64,000 nt of DNA from Desmodesmus armatus. Lineage: Eukaryota; Chlorophyta; Chlorophyceae; Sphaeropleales; Scenedesmaceae. Position 1 is the stretch's first letter; each line of letters opens with the position of its first letter. This document shows, piece after piece, positions 43,861-56,500 of the stretch. The notes below the pieces were generated by a model. That model was not told where the DNA came from. It searched no databases and worked only from the letters and a program-made list of their open reading frames with translations. The translations under genes were made by a program, and so were the position numbers. The stretch covers positions 310,001 through 374,000 of the forward strand of contig VIIQ02000088.1 in assembly GCA_007449985.2 (NCBI GenBank). Reading direction: 5' to 3'.

Positions 43861-46800
43861 CTGCTTCTTGCGCTTGCTGGGCTTGAGGAGCTGTGCCTGC
43901 AGCTGCGCCTTCTGGCTTGCCAGCCGCCGCTGCTGCTTGGCCAGCCGCCTTTGCTGCTTCTCAAGCCACTGCTCCTGCTGCTCAACACACTCGATCTGCT
44001 GCTGGATCAGCTGCTGCATAGCTGCACTGCCAGAAGGTGTGGTGCCTAGCTGCTCTGCTGCCCCATCTGACTGAGCAGCAGCACCTGCAGCAGGGTCAGC
44101 AGGGTCGGCTGCTGCAGCAGCCTTGCGGCGCTTCTTGCGTTCACCAGTGCCGGCACCTGCTGCTGCCGTTGCTGCTCCGTCCTGCTGCTGCCCTTTTGCT
44201 TGCGCGGCTGCAGGTTGGCAGCAGCACCAGCACCAGCACCAGCGTCAACAGCAGCAGCAGCAGCAGCACAAGTGTCGTCTGCTTCTGCTGCCTTGTCTCG
44301 CTTTTTCTTCTTCTTGTGCTTCTGCTTGGGCTGCTCGGCAACAACAGCAGCTGACTGCTGGTTCTGCTTTTGGTGCTGCAGCTGCAGCTGAACAGTGCCT
44401 GCACCCTCAGCTGTTGTGTCAGTGGGGCTTGCTGCTGCCTGGTGCTTCTTGCCGCCCTTCTTCTTGTGTCGGGGGGCGTGCAGCATCAGCAGCAGCACTA
44501 TCGGCAGCAGCAGCAGCAGCACCGCCTGATGCTGCTTGCGGAACGGCACGCTGCTTCTCCTTGCGCTGCTGCTGCGCCAGGGCCTCACCCTCTGCTGTTG
44601 CCTGCTTGCGACGCTTCTTTTGGGCCGGCTCAGCAGCTGCTGCTGCTGCTGCAACTGTAGATGCTCCTGCACACTCCTGCTGCTGCAGCTGCTTGCTTTT
44701 CTTCTTCTTGGGAGCAGCATCAGCAGCAGGCGCAGCAGCGGGGTTGGCTGCCACCAACTGCTCTGACAGAGCTGCTGCCGCTGTGTCATCTTGTGCAGCC
44801 TGCACCTGCTGCTTGCGCTTCTTGGTGGGCCGGAGCTGCTCACAGCTTGCTGCTGCCGCGTCTGGCACGCCTGCTGCCGCTGTGTCATCCCGTGCTGACA
44901 GCACCTGCTGCTTGCGCTTCTTGATGGGCCGTGACTGCTCACAGGTTGCTGGCGCTGCTGCTGGTGATGGTGCTGCTGCTGCTGGTGGTGGTCCACTGGC
45001 GGTTGCAGCAGCAGACAAGTGCGGCTGCTGTGACCCTGCTGCAGCGGCTTTGCTGGACTTGCTGCCTGAGTACTGGGTGCCAACTGCTGCTGCAGATGGT
45101 GTTGGTGTTGGTGCTGGCTGGCTTCTGACACGTTTTGCTGCTGCTGCTGATGGTGTGTATGAGCCCGCAGGGCCCATCAGCACACCCAGCTGGTGGTCAG
45201 CTGTCAGAGCCATGCGCAGCACTCGTCCGCCCTGAAGGGATGCGACAACGCCAATTGCAGGTGCTGAAAGCCTGAAAACCTGGCCGCGAGTGAACCTGTG
45301 CAGCTTTGCTGTGATGCTGCCGTTGCTGACCTGAACAGCAGTTGTGCCGCCTGCAAATGGTGGACACAGAGCGGTGCAAGATAATATTCTCTCCAAAAGG
45401 AGACCTCTGTTTAAAGGTGTTAGTGGCTAGCTGTGACAGGCTTGGACTGTCGTGCAGCCCCAACACAATCAAGTGCTTTGCTCGCATCAGCCAGAACCTG
45501 ATCTGTTTGTGTTTGGGCTGCCCGGCAGCCAAGCCTGCCACTAATAAAATGTGATGCGTCCAAAACACGTAGGCAACAACACTATCCTCAGGGACCACCT
45601 GTGGATGACACGATCCGTGCTGTGCTGCGCAGTGCTGATCAGGCTATGTGGGCGGCAGGTGTCTGTTGAGTCCTGCTCACCGTCCTGGCTGGCCTCAAAC
45701 AGGTCCAGGCGAATAAGCAGAGGGAAGGCGGCAGCGTCTTGGTGCAGCTGTGGCAGCTGTGACATGATGAGCGGTTTGGGCATATCCAGGCACATGTTGG
45801 CCCTGTGGAGCAGCCATGTGGTGCTCTCCTGCAGGCAGTTGCGACCACAGTGGAGGGCCGCCCAGGGGCACATCATACACTTGAACGTAACTTCCTGAGG
45901 CTATTTATCGAGCTTGACTTGAGCAGGGGCATGCCACACTGGCCAGAAGGCATCCTGTAAAGTGATGTACGTTTGCATTTGCAATTGCATGGCATTATGT
46001 GCATGCGGGCACCAGAACACACCTGGCCGGCCACGCAGGGGTTGCTGTAGGGGAATACTTGAAGACCCATGGCCTGCCCAGCTGCCACTGAGGCCCCGCC
46101 GCTTCGGACAGTGCTCAGGAGGCTCCTGTTGGCTGGAGCCCGCTGCAGGTGCAGCACGATGGTGCAGTCATCGACCTGACAAGGGGAGGGGGGGGCACAC
46201 AGGGTGTCATGTATGCTGGCCATTGTGGGAGGTGTTGATGGTGTGGCAGGTGCACGTCAAGCGGCAGCAGCACTACGGCAGCTGTGCAGGGAGTTTGGGC
46301 AGAGCAGCAAGTCGCACGCCAACAGCACACCTGCACCATCAGCAATCCATCAGCAATGTAGCAGCCACTTCGCAGCGTCGTGCGCAGGCATATACACACC
46401 TGCTCAAACACCACAATGTCGTGTGCGCCTGAATTGCCGCTGACAGACCGGTAGGAGTCCAGCTTGCTATTGTGCTGAACCTTCACCAGATTAAGTTTGC
46501 CTGCCTTGCTTCGTGAAACGTATGCGAGGAAGGGCCCCAGTGGCTTGCTGCCAGGACCAGCTGCTGCTGTGGGTAGTGCTGCTGCAGGAACCTCCTCCCC
46601 GCCTGCGCCTGGGGCCCCTACAGCCTCGAGCACATTGCTGTTGCTGTGGGTGACGGGTGGTTGCTGCTGGGGGGCACGACTGAGCACGTACTGCGCAGGA
46701 TCCCACCCCGCTGGCTGCACCACCACATGCACCTGCACTGGAAGCTTCATGGGGGCAGTTGCGCCCTGCAGGCGGTCAAACAGCTGGCAGCTGAGTTTGA

Positions 46801-46915
46801 GGCTGTGGACACTGAGGTGCTGTCGAGTCCATAGGATCCGCGGGAAGATGCGCGTGATGGGTGCGGTCAGCAGCTGCTGCAAGGACGGGACCTTGCTGCT
46901 GCCTGCTGCCTGCAT
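43837..46915 (-). CDS. Lys-rich protein with C-terminal coiled coil, function unknown
   Basis: Exons 46915-46400, 46175-46023, 45894-45680 and 45350-43837 join in phases 0, 0 and 1 (VVFEQ to VDDCTIV; CVAGQ to EVTFKCMMC; EASQD, then Gly, to GTTAVQV). An upstream exon may exist: a Ser/Asp-rich stretch at about 47000-46920 lies in another frame. The N-terminal half has hydrophobic segments such as LSVHSLKLSCQLFDRL and a CMMC pair. The C-terminal half repeats KKRKQQV and KKKSKQLQQQE cassettes between Ala-rich linkers and ends in an amphipathic Gln/Glu/Lys coiled coil (MQQLIQQQIECVEQQEQWLE). Two frame changes are needed in the last exon, at a C6 run near 44474 and near an A4G3 run at about 44204; they compensate each other. 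No family recognised; the basic tail suggests nuclear or nucleolar RNA or DNA contact. Confidence 0.6.
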
Positions 46916-47892
46916 CTCGACCAGTCACTGCTGCAGCCCCACTGCCGCTGCTGCTGTTCGTGCTACTGTTGGTATCTGTGTCAGAGCCAGCGTCCAACTG
47001 GTCTGCCTAGTGCTGGTTGCTGACAAGGTGCTGGCTGCTGCAGCATGGCACGCTACCTTGGACCTGCACATGGCGCAGCACGGTGGATGCATGAGCAGCA
47101 TGAAGAGCCCCAACGTGCATGTGCTACCATCAGACAACAATCCAGCTCCTGACAAGGCATGTTTTTCAGCACCTGTGGCAACCAGGCAGGCATGCACACT
47201 GTGACAGGCTGTTGCTGTTGAGGGCAGACAGGCTCACCGGCTGGACGTGCAGGGAGGCTGGGGTGGCGTTGAACTCAGAGTAAGACAAAGCACTGAATGG
47301 ATGGCAGAAGGCGTCTGAGCTGAGCTGATAGGTCTTCTGCGATCGATCTTCTCCAAATTGCCAAGGCCAGCAGAAGCACAAGAAGCTATCGCAGATGGCT
47401 GGACGATGCTGGAATGCTGGTGGAGATTCACGGAAGGATCTTCTGCTTTACGCCCGATGGACATATCCGCTTCAAATTTCTGACAGCTGTACATCTTCTG
47501 ACAGCTCCCTCACAACAACTGTTTGATTGCAGGCCACATTTGTATGGCCACTCATGCTGCAGTGGATCAGGCAAGTTCCTTTCCAGCTTTTGGACCAGTC
47601 TCAAACGACCTGCACAGCATGCTGCAGCTCGTAAAATCCCAGTAGCAGCAGCAGGTTTGCTGGCAGTTCTGGCCAGCAGCAATGAACCCTCACTGTCCAG
47701 CATCAGCTGTCACAAGAGTCCAGCATCTGTGCTGCATCTGCCACACGTGTGCACACCCATTTCCGCCCTGTCTGCTCCCCACCCTTCAACGGCTTGTGCA
47801 AGCTTGTGCACCTCAGCACCATCATCACTTGTTACACAGTAAGTCAATTTGCACCACACGAAAGTCAACAGCCACTTGCAACCAAAAAGCAG
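46916..47892. other. Spacer between the Lys-rich gene and the KDZ insertion
   Basis: May hold the 5' exon or exons and promoter of the Lys-rich gene. No confident exon. Confidence 0.4.
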
Positions 47893-47901
47893 GCACTCAT
47901 C
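47893..47901. repeat. Target-site duplication, left copy
   Basis: GCACTCATC lies immediately outside the left inverted repeat, and an identical 9-mer follows the right one at 61069-61077. This marks the insertion as a single transposition event with no later end loss. Confidence 0.93.
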
Positions 47902-47974
47902 AGCTAAGTCTCATGGTAACCAGTGCCAGTATAGGGTAGGGTACTATACCCATATATGGGAGGGTTGCGTACCA
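47902..47974 (+). repeat. Left terminal inverted repeat, 73 bp
   Basis: Begins AGCTAAGTCTCATGG and is identical to the reverse complement of 60996-61068. The inner part holds two short palindromes, GGGTACTATACCC-like and CCCATATATGGG, likely transposase-contact candidates. Confidence 0.96.
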
Positions 47975-48080
47975 CATACGGGGACAATACCAGAGGCCAG
48001 ATACAAGCTGCAGGCGTGTCCCATGTGGGTGACAAGGGCTTTTCAAGTGGCATTGTTGGGATTTCCACTTGGCCAGCATC

Positions 48081-48114
48081 CCCCCCCCCCCCCCCCCGCC
48101 CCCCCCCCCCCCCC
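48081..48114 (+). repeat. Long C-run inside the left end of the element
   Basis: Two runs of about sixteen C separated by one G, about 110 bases inside the left inverted repeat. No equivalent lies near the right end. Confidence 0.9.
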
Positions 48115-48445
48115 AGCCCAGCTAGGGAGGCCCAGCCAGGCTCAGGCATCACAACATGATATGACATGGAAAACAATGCTGTTGGGCCTGAAAATTAGCT
48201 CCCGCAATCAGTCCACCTGTAGCCACATAAAGATCAGCCCATGACTCGGCGTGACTGGGCGTGACTGCCTGGCCTAGCTGCCTGGTCCTTGAAGCAGTGA
48301 CAACTTACTGATTGAATGACGGGTAACCAATGAGATCGTCGATAGTGAAGTCCTGCTCCCAGCCTTCCTGTCATCACATGGTTCCCAGCACTCCATCCCA
48401 CTGCAGGTTAGTCAAACGGCAGATTAGTCATGCCGATGAAACGAT

Positions 48446-49016
48446 ATGTCAAATGAATGCGGCCCACGAAAGATGTATGATATCAAACCCAGTAAACACC
48501 CTGCTGCATCTTCATCCAACAGCATCAATGCAATGAATGCTAAGATCCAGCTGAATTTCGTCACAGTAGAGCAGCAAGCAGCAAACATAGCAGAAGAGAA
48601 CCGCAAACGACCTAGATCAAATCGAACTGGCCAGTTGCCGCCTGGGAGTCGCGGCAGTGGCCGGCCACGTCTGCATCAGTCAGATGATGGTGATGGCTGC
48701 AGCACAGCGGAGCCAGCAGGCCTGTCAGAGTGGGAGGAGCGCAACCAGGCAGCACAGCAGAACTGGGACAAGGCCAACGTGCAGAACCGGCAGCTGGCAC
48801 AGCAGTACAGCTTTCGATGCCGACACCAGCAACCACCAGCAGATTGATTCAGCACTACACTGTGCAACACAGTCAGTGGCAGCATCCCTTATCAGACACT
48901 CTTGCTGCTGCCTTATACATCAGCCTCCAGACAGGGAAGAGCTTGGGCAACAACTGGCAGCCCAGTTGCTGAACGCTGCCCAGCACCAGCCAGATCGACC
49001 AGCCGATCAGCAACAG

Positions 49017-49048
<32 letters not shown>

Positions 49049-52000
49049 ACGGCAGCAGCAGCAGCAGCAGCAACGGCAGCAGCAGCAGCAGCAGCAATGG
49101 CAGCAGCAGCAGCAGCAACGGCAGCAGCAGCAGCAGCAGGGCACTGCGGAAGCCCAGGAGCAAGATGATGTTGAACAGCCGGCTCAAATGCTCCTACAGA
49201 TTGTCAGCATGCGACTGGTGGCATGCCATGTCCTGGGGGCCAGCTTTTGGCTGCCAGTCCCCACAGTGGGGTGTGCTTGCTGTGACAAGCAATGGGAGGT
49301 ACAGGCAGCAGCAGCGGGCTTTTTTGGCAACGCTCCCGTGCAGCCTGGTGTTTGGTTCAGCACGCAGCTCTTGGACCTGTACACACCGATGTTTCAGTCT
49401 GGTCTGAGCGCCACTGCACTGGCGGAGGCCCTCAGCAAGGTGGCAGCAAGCGCAGACGTGTATGCCCCCTTGCTGCCCAAGCTGTCCAGTGCACTCCTAC
49501 CCAATGATGACAGGTGGGTGCCAAGGCCGACTTTTCCCTGTGTGTGAGCCTTCATGCTGGCAGTGTCAGTGCCGGCAGCTGTAGCATGCATTGAGCATGT
49601 ACGGGGACCATTACAGTGATAGCTGTAGCTGTGGTTGTGCATAGTTGTATGCTGTGTACTGTGGCCAAAGCCCGCTCCTAATCATGGGCCAACATTGGGC
49701 CATTGTGGCGCTCATCCTCTGTTGCTGCATCTACAGCATACACCTCTTTGTATACCAACGCCATAGGACTGGTCATCCACCGCCAACTTTCATGGGGCTC
49801 ACATGCATCTCACGCCATGTACTCTCTGTCTTGTTCAGGCACCTCAGCGCTGCGTGGGAGCAGTGGCGGGCGGTGTGCGCAGCGTGGTGCAGCATAGCTG
49901 CTGTGGCAGCTGACATTGGGCGCTCACAGCTTGGTCCTGCGGCATGCTGATCTGGGTGTGCTGCGGTGCCTGGCCAGAGCACTGAAGATGGTGAGTCGGC
50001 CGGCGTATGCAGGGTGGTGGGTGGCGACTTATCACAACAGCTGTGGCTGACATACAAGGTGTGCATGAAATGATGCTCATGCTGCTTTGCACTTTTGCTC
50101 TGATTGCATCAGGTGTGTGACGTCCTTCGGCACTTTACCCCTATCAGTCCAAGTGCCTTGTACACCTGTCATGCAGAGGCCCGATGGTTCTAACTCAGTG
50201 TGGCCACCTGTTGTGCAGGCTCCTTCCGTGTTGTGCCCCGCCATACGGCCCTGACCTGTTTGGGTGATGATGCTGAGGCTGTCGCCGCTGCGCAGCAGGT
50301 TGGTCTTCTACCAGGTGCGCACCGGCAATGCGCTGGTGGGCGGGACATTAGCGCACCAACCTCAGGGGGTCCAGCTTGCTGGTTACTGGGTCGCACCATG
50401 ACTGACACTATTTTTCTGTGGTTGGTCATGAAGATCATATCTGTGTGCATATCTGTGCATGCAGGGGATGTGGCCCTGCCTGCTGTTGGTGCTACGGGTA
50501 AGCCCTTCTTGTTCGCCGCAGCAACAGATGCGATGGTCAAGGCCAACCGCTACAAGTCAGCTGGCAAGAGCAGCGCAGTCAGCCGGGACAGTGAGCACAT
50601 GTTCTTTGGGCAGCCACACCAGCAGCTGATGGAGTTGAATGCTGCCGGCCAACTTCCCCTCAGCGGCGCTTTCAACGCCACCAGCGGCGGTGTCAGCATG
50701 CAGGCTGGGGGTCCCACTGCTGCTGCAGCTGGTGCGGCAGCAGGGGACGATGCTGAGCTGGAGCTGGAAGCGCACATCGAGCATCAGTGCCACCCCCGGC
50801 TGTCGTGCGCGCGTGAAACGTCTGTCAACAACAGCATCAGCGATGAGTGTGGTGTTGCAGGGGTCGTGTGCACCCATGGGCAGCCTCTCCTGGGGTGCAT
50901 GCTGGCAATGCCGGCGCCAGAGCGCTTTTTGTACTTTGACCTGCTGGTGTCATACCTGCTGCACTTAGTCGAGCTGCAGGTGCTGTTCTTGGACACAGGG
51001 TGCACGTTTGCAGCGCACTGGCGGCTCCACATGTCTGGGCAACAACCGCCCACTCACATCAAAGTGCCGTGGTGGCATGGGCGGGGGCACGGCAGCGAGT
51101 GCTTCCTGCGCAACTCTGGGTTCTACTTGTCTGGTAAGTAGCATGCTGCAGGCTTGGCAGGCTCCACGTGAAGCCAAAGGGTGGCACTGCAGTAGTTCAG
51201 CGAATGGACTTCAGTAAGTATTTGTCTTCCATGCTGGCATATGTTTATGTGTGGCGTCACGGGGCACTTGCCTTTGTTGTAGTGAATGTACGCTGCTTGC
51301 GCTTATTTCTTGCTTGCTCAGGCTCAGGGCGCCGGGTTGGCGAGAATTGCGAGCATACGTGGGCTGCAGTGCGTGCCGTCACCAAGTTGACCCGCTACAT
51401 GGGCAAGCGGCGCTACTTGGCAGCACTGGACACTGCCTTCCAGCTCCTGAGTGAAGACAAGTTGGAGGGCTTCATTGCCGCCATGGTGGCATCGCGTGCA
51501 GCATGCATCAAGAAGCTGGGTGAGCAAATGCATTGATGCGGTGGAAGCACAGTACAGTGAGGGTTTCAGGGTGCTGCCCGTATGCCTTTGTGCGTGCCAG
51601 CAGTGCGTAGGTGATCCCTAATGATATAGCCACGCCCCTTGCTGTGGCAGACCAGACTTACTATGTGGTTTGGTTTGGATACTCTTAATGTAGTCTGACA
51701 AGGGTGAGTTTGCAACATGCAGTGTGTGCTCTGGGCTCACTTGCTGGTGTGTGTTGCTGCCTGGTGTGCTGTTTGACAGAGGAGACAAGCAAGCAGATCA
51801 AGACCTTGCTGGACTCCGCAGCCAACAAGGGCATCCCGGGGAAGGCCCTTATGGCAGCTGCCACAGCCAGCATGAGCAGCTCTGCTGATGGCACTGACAG
51901 CATGGCGCTGCAAGACAAGCAATTGGTGGGTTTTTGCCAGATTGCACTTCATCATTGGTGTTGCAAAAGTGTGTGCTTCCTGCAGTCTACTGCTAAAGGA

Positions 52001-53323
52001 GTGAAATGCATAGCAGCCGCGCTGGTCATGCTTTACTGTATTGCAAGGCACTACCGTATGCAAGCGGGCCGTTGTTTTCTGTGGGTGTGCAGATGGAGTA
52101 TGTCCGCTGCAGTGAGGAGCTGCGGGCATTGCAGGCATTGAAAGCTAACAGCAGCAGCTTTGCAGTGGCTTTGCCAAGCGCCGAAAGCCGCGCCCTGCAG
52201 TCGCGGGCGTTGGATGACAAGCTTACCAACAAGCTGGTGCAGCGGCTGGCAAAGCTGCAGGTGGACCTGCAGTACGACCAGCCCCTAGCACCTGATGACA
52301 GCCAGTACAAGCAGGGGCTAGCAGCAGTGCGTGACCAGGAGGTGCGCAAGGCCCAGCGCGACATTGAACGCGATGTCGCGGCGCTGGGCAGCATCATGCA
52401 GGAGCGGCAGCAGTCTGGTGCTGCCAGCAACCTCACTCGCAGCCAGCAAAACAGGGCCAAGCGCAAGCGCAAGCGCATCAGGCAGCTTGTTGACAGCATC
52501 GCTAGTTGGCAACAGCTTGACCTGCCCTCCAGCACTGTCACACAGCAGTTGCCGGCCAGCTGGGGCGAGCAGGTGGTCAGCAATCTGCTGAAGGGCACCT
52601 TCCCCTGGAGGCAGACCTTGAGTGGCAACGTGCCTGCGGTGTTGGCTGAGCAGTTCAGGGAGGCATGCGCTGAGGTGCGAGGGGGAGGGGCGGGTTGTGG
52701 TGGGTTGTGGAATGTAGTGAACAGCTTAGGTGGAACTTCACAACCACTGATCTATGACCGGCCACTTGCATCTCACAAATGGCGCGCTTGCGAAAGACTG
52801 CTTGAAAGCGCGATTTGACAAGTCTTGTTTGCAGCGGGGCGTTCAAGGCACATACTATTGCCATGCATACACCATCCAGTGCATGATGTCACTGCACTGC
52901 CACTCCAAGTGTTGTCCCTCCCGTTTGCATCTGTTGCGCTGTCTCGCACCCTCATCTTATTCCCTGCCGTTTGTATCTGTTGTGCTGTCTCGTACCCTCA
53001 TCTTATTCCCTCAGGAGGCGCGCACGCTGGAGGAGCTGCAGCTACAGCGCATGGAGCGAGCGCGCGCTGTTGCTTACTTTGACTTCATGCAGCAGCAAGC
53101 AGCAGCACAAGCAGCAGCCATGCTAGTAGCAGTTGATGAGCTGGAGGAGAGCATTGAGCAGCAGCTGTCTGCTGAGCCTGATCTTTGGAAGGTGGCAGTG
53201 AGCATGCAGGGGCAGGTAGAGGAGTTGGCTCAGCTGCGTGCTGAGCACACACTCATGTTGCGCTGGGCGCAGCGCTTTCAGTGTATGGGGCAGTGTGCAG
53301 CACAGCGCTTTGCATCCTTGTGA
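48446..53323 (+). CDS. KDZ transposase
   Basis: Supported exons are 48446-48804, 48935-49513, 49846 to about 49945, a block starting between 50219 and 50465 and ending at 51133, then 51322-51519, 51780-51925, 52093-52674 and 53015-53323. Most junctions join in phase. After a polyGln stretch the protein shows the family blocks in order: GVWFSTQLLDLYTPMF, ATDAMVKANRY (first acidic residue, the DGNF-like site), DECGVAGVVCTHG, VLFLDTGCTFAAH (second, the YDIxC-like site), VPWWHGRGHGSECF, and GENCEHTWAAV (third, the GEGxERxW-like site). Coiled-coil and basic segments (RAKRKRKRIRQL) close it. The usual CPxC pair before the first site appears as ALPAV, so one zinc ligand pair may be lost or lies in another exon choice. 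The start and the 49945-50465 part are the least sure. Confidence 0.85.
52921..53014 (+). repeat. 46-bp tandem duplication at an intron 3' end
   Basis: Units 52921-52966 and 52967-53014 differ at a few bases; both contain CTCATCTTATTCCCT, and only the second ends in the CAG acceptor used for 53015. The first would be an alternative branch and pyrimidine region. Confidence 0.9.
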
Positions 53324-53493
53324 TGCAGGTCACATACTGACCATTGCTGGGTGTTTTTTCAACACCTTTGTCTGCATCTGGTGGAATGTGATTGGGGTGT
53401 TGATGCGCTGTGTCTTTTTCACTTGTGCCCCTACCACTCAACTTGTACACTCGCGGACGCCACTAGGGCAACACCTGGCAGACTCAGCTCAGA

Positions 53494-53589
53494 TTTCACA
53501 CCATGTGCCACCTGAATTGAGTGTTCAATGCTTGCGCCTTGTTTCACACCATGTGCCACCTGAATTGAGTGTTCAAAGCTTGCGCCTTG
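53494..53589 (+). repeat. 48-bp tandem duplication after the transposase gene
   Basis: Two units beginning TTTCACACCATGTGCCACC differ at very few positions. They lie about 170 bases past the stop codon, in the likely 3' untranslated region. Confidence 0.9.
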
Positions 53590-56500
53590 CAACATGATTC
53601 ACACACACACACTGAGAGAGAGGGAGAGGAGAGATGAGCATGCCCCGACCGTGCCCCTTACGGCAGCTGTCCATGGGCAGTGTTTGTGTTCTGCAAGTCG
53701 GCAGGCGCAATGTGGAAACAACCAGACCTGCCATGTGTGCATTTGAGTAGCCAAACAACAGTCTGCAGTTAATGCCGGCTCCCCGCCAACTAGGGCGAGC
53801 GGCATGTTGGGTGCCAGCAGCGGCACAAGCATTGCGTAATCATCACAAGCAGCACACTTCAAGCTGACAGAAGGCCACCAGGTTTGCATGGTCTCAAACT
53901 AGACATCCTTAGACAGCCAAAAGACTGGATCTACAAATGGCTGCTGCAACTCATTGTTGAGCTGGCGAGGCAAGCACTGATGTTGAAAGCATTGCAGGCA
54001 AGCATAGCACTACCGCCCGGGCTGCTGGTTTGTGGCAATCGCATGGTGACTGCTGGGGTTGGCATGAGCACCTGAACTTGCAGTCAGTCCTGCATTGAGC
54101 CATGCCATACAACCACGACGCTGCACGCCTGGTTGTTGTGTGTGTCACCAGTGACTAGATCGCACTGAAAGCTGGTCTGTCCTAGCAGCCAAATCTAGGA
54201 TAGGCTGCTGAGCAGACTCTATCAGCAGGCTGCTGTTGCTTGATTCAGGTGACACCTTTGAAAGGCACATCTACTCCATCCCCACAGGGTAGCGCGCACG
54301 GCAAGCAAACAAGGGAAACACCTTCGAACCTCCCGCACATCCGCTGCACACACTGCAAGTGAGTGCACAAGGGCATTGGCCTCATGCCAGGACCCACCCA
54401 CTTGTCACACTGCACTCAGTGCAGCACGGTGCTGCCACCCAGGCCAACTTCCAGTGTATGGTGACGTAACGCACAGGTACAGCGCATTGCCTGGAAGTTG
54501 ACATATGCCAACTGCCGCAGCAACAATACTCATGCCCATAACACAGTATGCGTCTTGGTTCTTGTGTGCAGTCAGGGTCACCTTGAATGCGGCTGCCATG
54601 TCACACCGTGACTCTATTGAAGAGAGCCTCTTGGCAAGATGATAGTGGCAGAAACATAGCACACAACGCAGCGCAGGGCCTCCCACTGACAACGAAACAG
54701 CGCTATGATGACATTGTGATAGTGGCCTTGCAATGATTGATACTACGCAGTGCGCATGTGCAACCCTTGTGAGTGTTTCCCACCACGCTTGCATGGTCTT
54801 GGTGCCATGCCAAGTGTCAGGCTGAGGCTGTTGTAACCTGCCATGCACCTGCTATGACTGAGATGTACACCCATCAGCCCTGGTCAAGCCATCCACTGGT
54901 GGCACCAGCAGCAGACACAGGTACTGAAGCCGCACAACGAGCTTATGCAACAACTCTCATAAGCAGCAGCAAAATGCATCGACTACTGCATGTTGTGGGA
55001 TGGCAAGACTGCCGCCAGCGTCTGCCAAACCTGCCGCACGCACACTGTGAAGAGTTGTGGCAAGCAACATGGTGAAAGCTCCAGCCAAGGGATGGTTTTC
55101 ACTGACACACTCATGGACAAACTGTGCTGCTGTTGTTGTGGATGATTGCTGTCAACTTGTGCAAGCTTGAGGGACACAGAAACATGCAGCAAGCAAGAGC
55201 CGCGATCCTTTGCGCCCCCACCATCTATCACAGTAGCTGTTGGCAACCCATACACAAGGTTCAGGCGTTTGCACTGGAAAACATGCAGGCAGCTCATGCT
55301 GCAGCCTTTGTCGCTGGTTGCCTTCATCATATGCATGCCCAGGGACAACAAAACCACAGCGACTGAGAGCTGCAGCCCCTTGCGCCCCCTACTATCTGTC
55401 ACAGCAACTGTTGAAACCCAACACGATGGTCGAGGCAGTTGCACTGGAAAACATGCAGGCCGCTCATGCTGCAACCTTTGTCACTGGTTGCTATCAACTT
55501 ATGCATGCCCTGAAACAACAAAAAAGAAGTGACCGAGAGCTGCAGCCCCTTGCACCCCCTTAAACCTGTCACAGTAATGTTAGTGACTCCAACACAATGG
55601 TCAAGACAATTGCACTGGAAAACATGCAGGCAGCTCGTGCTGCAGCCTTTGTCACTGGTTACCTTCATCTTATGCATGCCTAGGGACAACAAAAACACAG
55701 CGACCGAGAGCTGCAGCCCCTTGCGCCCCGTTTTATCTGTCACAGCAACTGTTGGCAACCCCAACACGATGGTCAAGGCAGTTGCACTGGAAAACATGCA
55801 GGCAGCTCATGCTGCAACCTTTGTCACTGGTTGCTATCAACTTATTCATGCCCAGGAACAACAAAAATGCAGCGACCGGGAGCTGTAGCCCCTTGCATTC
55901 CCATCACAGTAAGTGTGGGCGACCCCAACACAATGGTCAAGGCAGTTGCACTGAAGACGACATAACCAGCTGGTGCAGCAGCCTTCTGCTGATTGCCAAC
56001 AAACTATGCATGTCAAGGGACACCACAACTGCATCGAGCAAGAGCTCCTTGTATGGGCAGCATCAGCTTATGCATGTGTACCAGTACAGTACTTGCCAGT
56101 ACCTGGTGGTACTGCTGCACATGTTGTCCTTGACTGCTCTGAGTTCTCACACAGGTAAAATCCATCATACAGAAAGGCTGCACAAACCGTTTAGTGTGTA
56201 TTCTTTGTCAGTCAAACCCTCCTTGCGATGCTGGGTTTCTGCGATGTGTGGTGAGAAGGGAGCACCAACTAGCCTAGAACTTTGACACACGCTCTAGTGG
56301 ACGCGAGTTCCTTATAATGACAAAGTGCAAGCGGTTTTGAAGAAGATCTCTCAGATGTCCCTCAATGCTGCCAAGGCTGATGGCAGAGGCACATTTGCGC
56401 CATGCATGTATATGAGATTTAGCTTTTGAAGGCGCCTTGTGTTCGATTTTAGTCTTTCATGCCGCGCTTCGGCAGTTTTGCTGAGGGTCACCCTTGATCA

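Noticed and set aside
44123..45235. 370-codon plus-strand frame
   Set aside because: Ala/Cys/Leu-rich antisense of the Lys-rich gene.
55190..56050. Possible CRISPR-like array
   Set aside because: Units are contiguous 171-bp repeats without short unique spacers, in a eukaryotic transposon.
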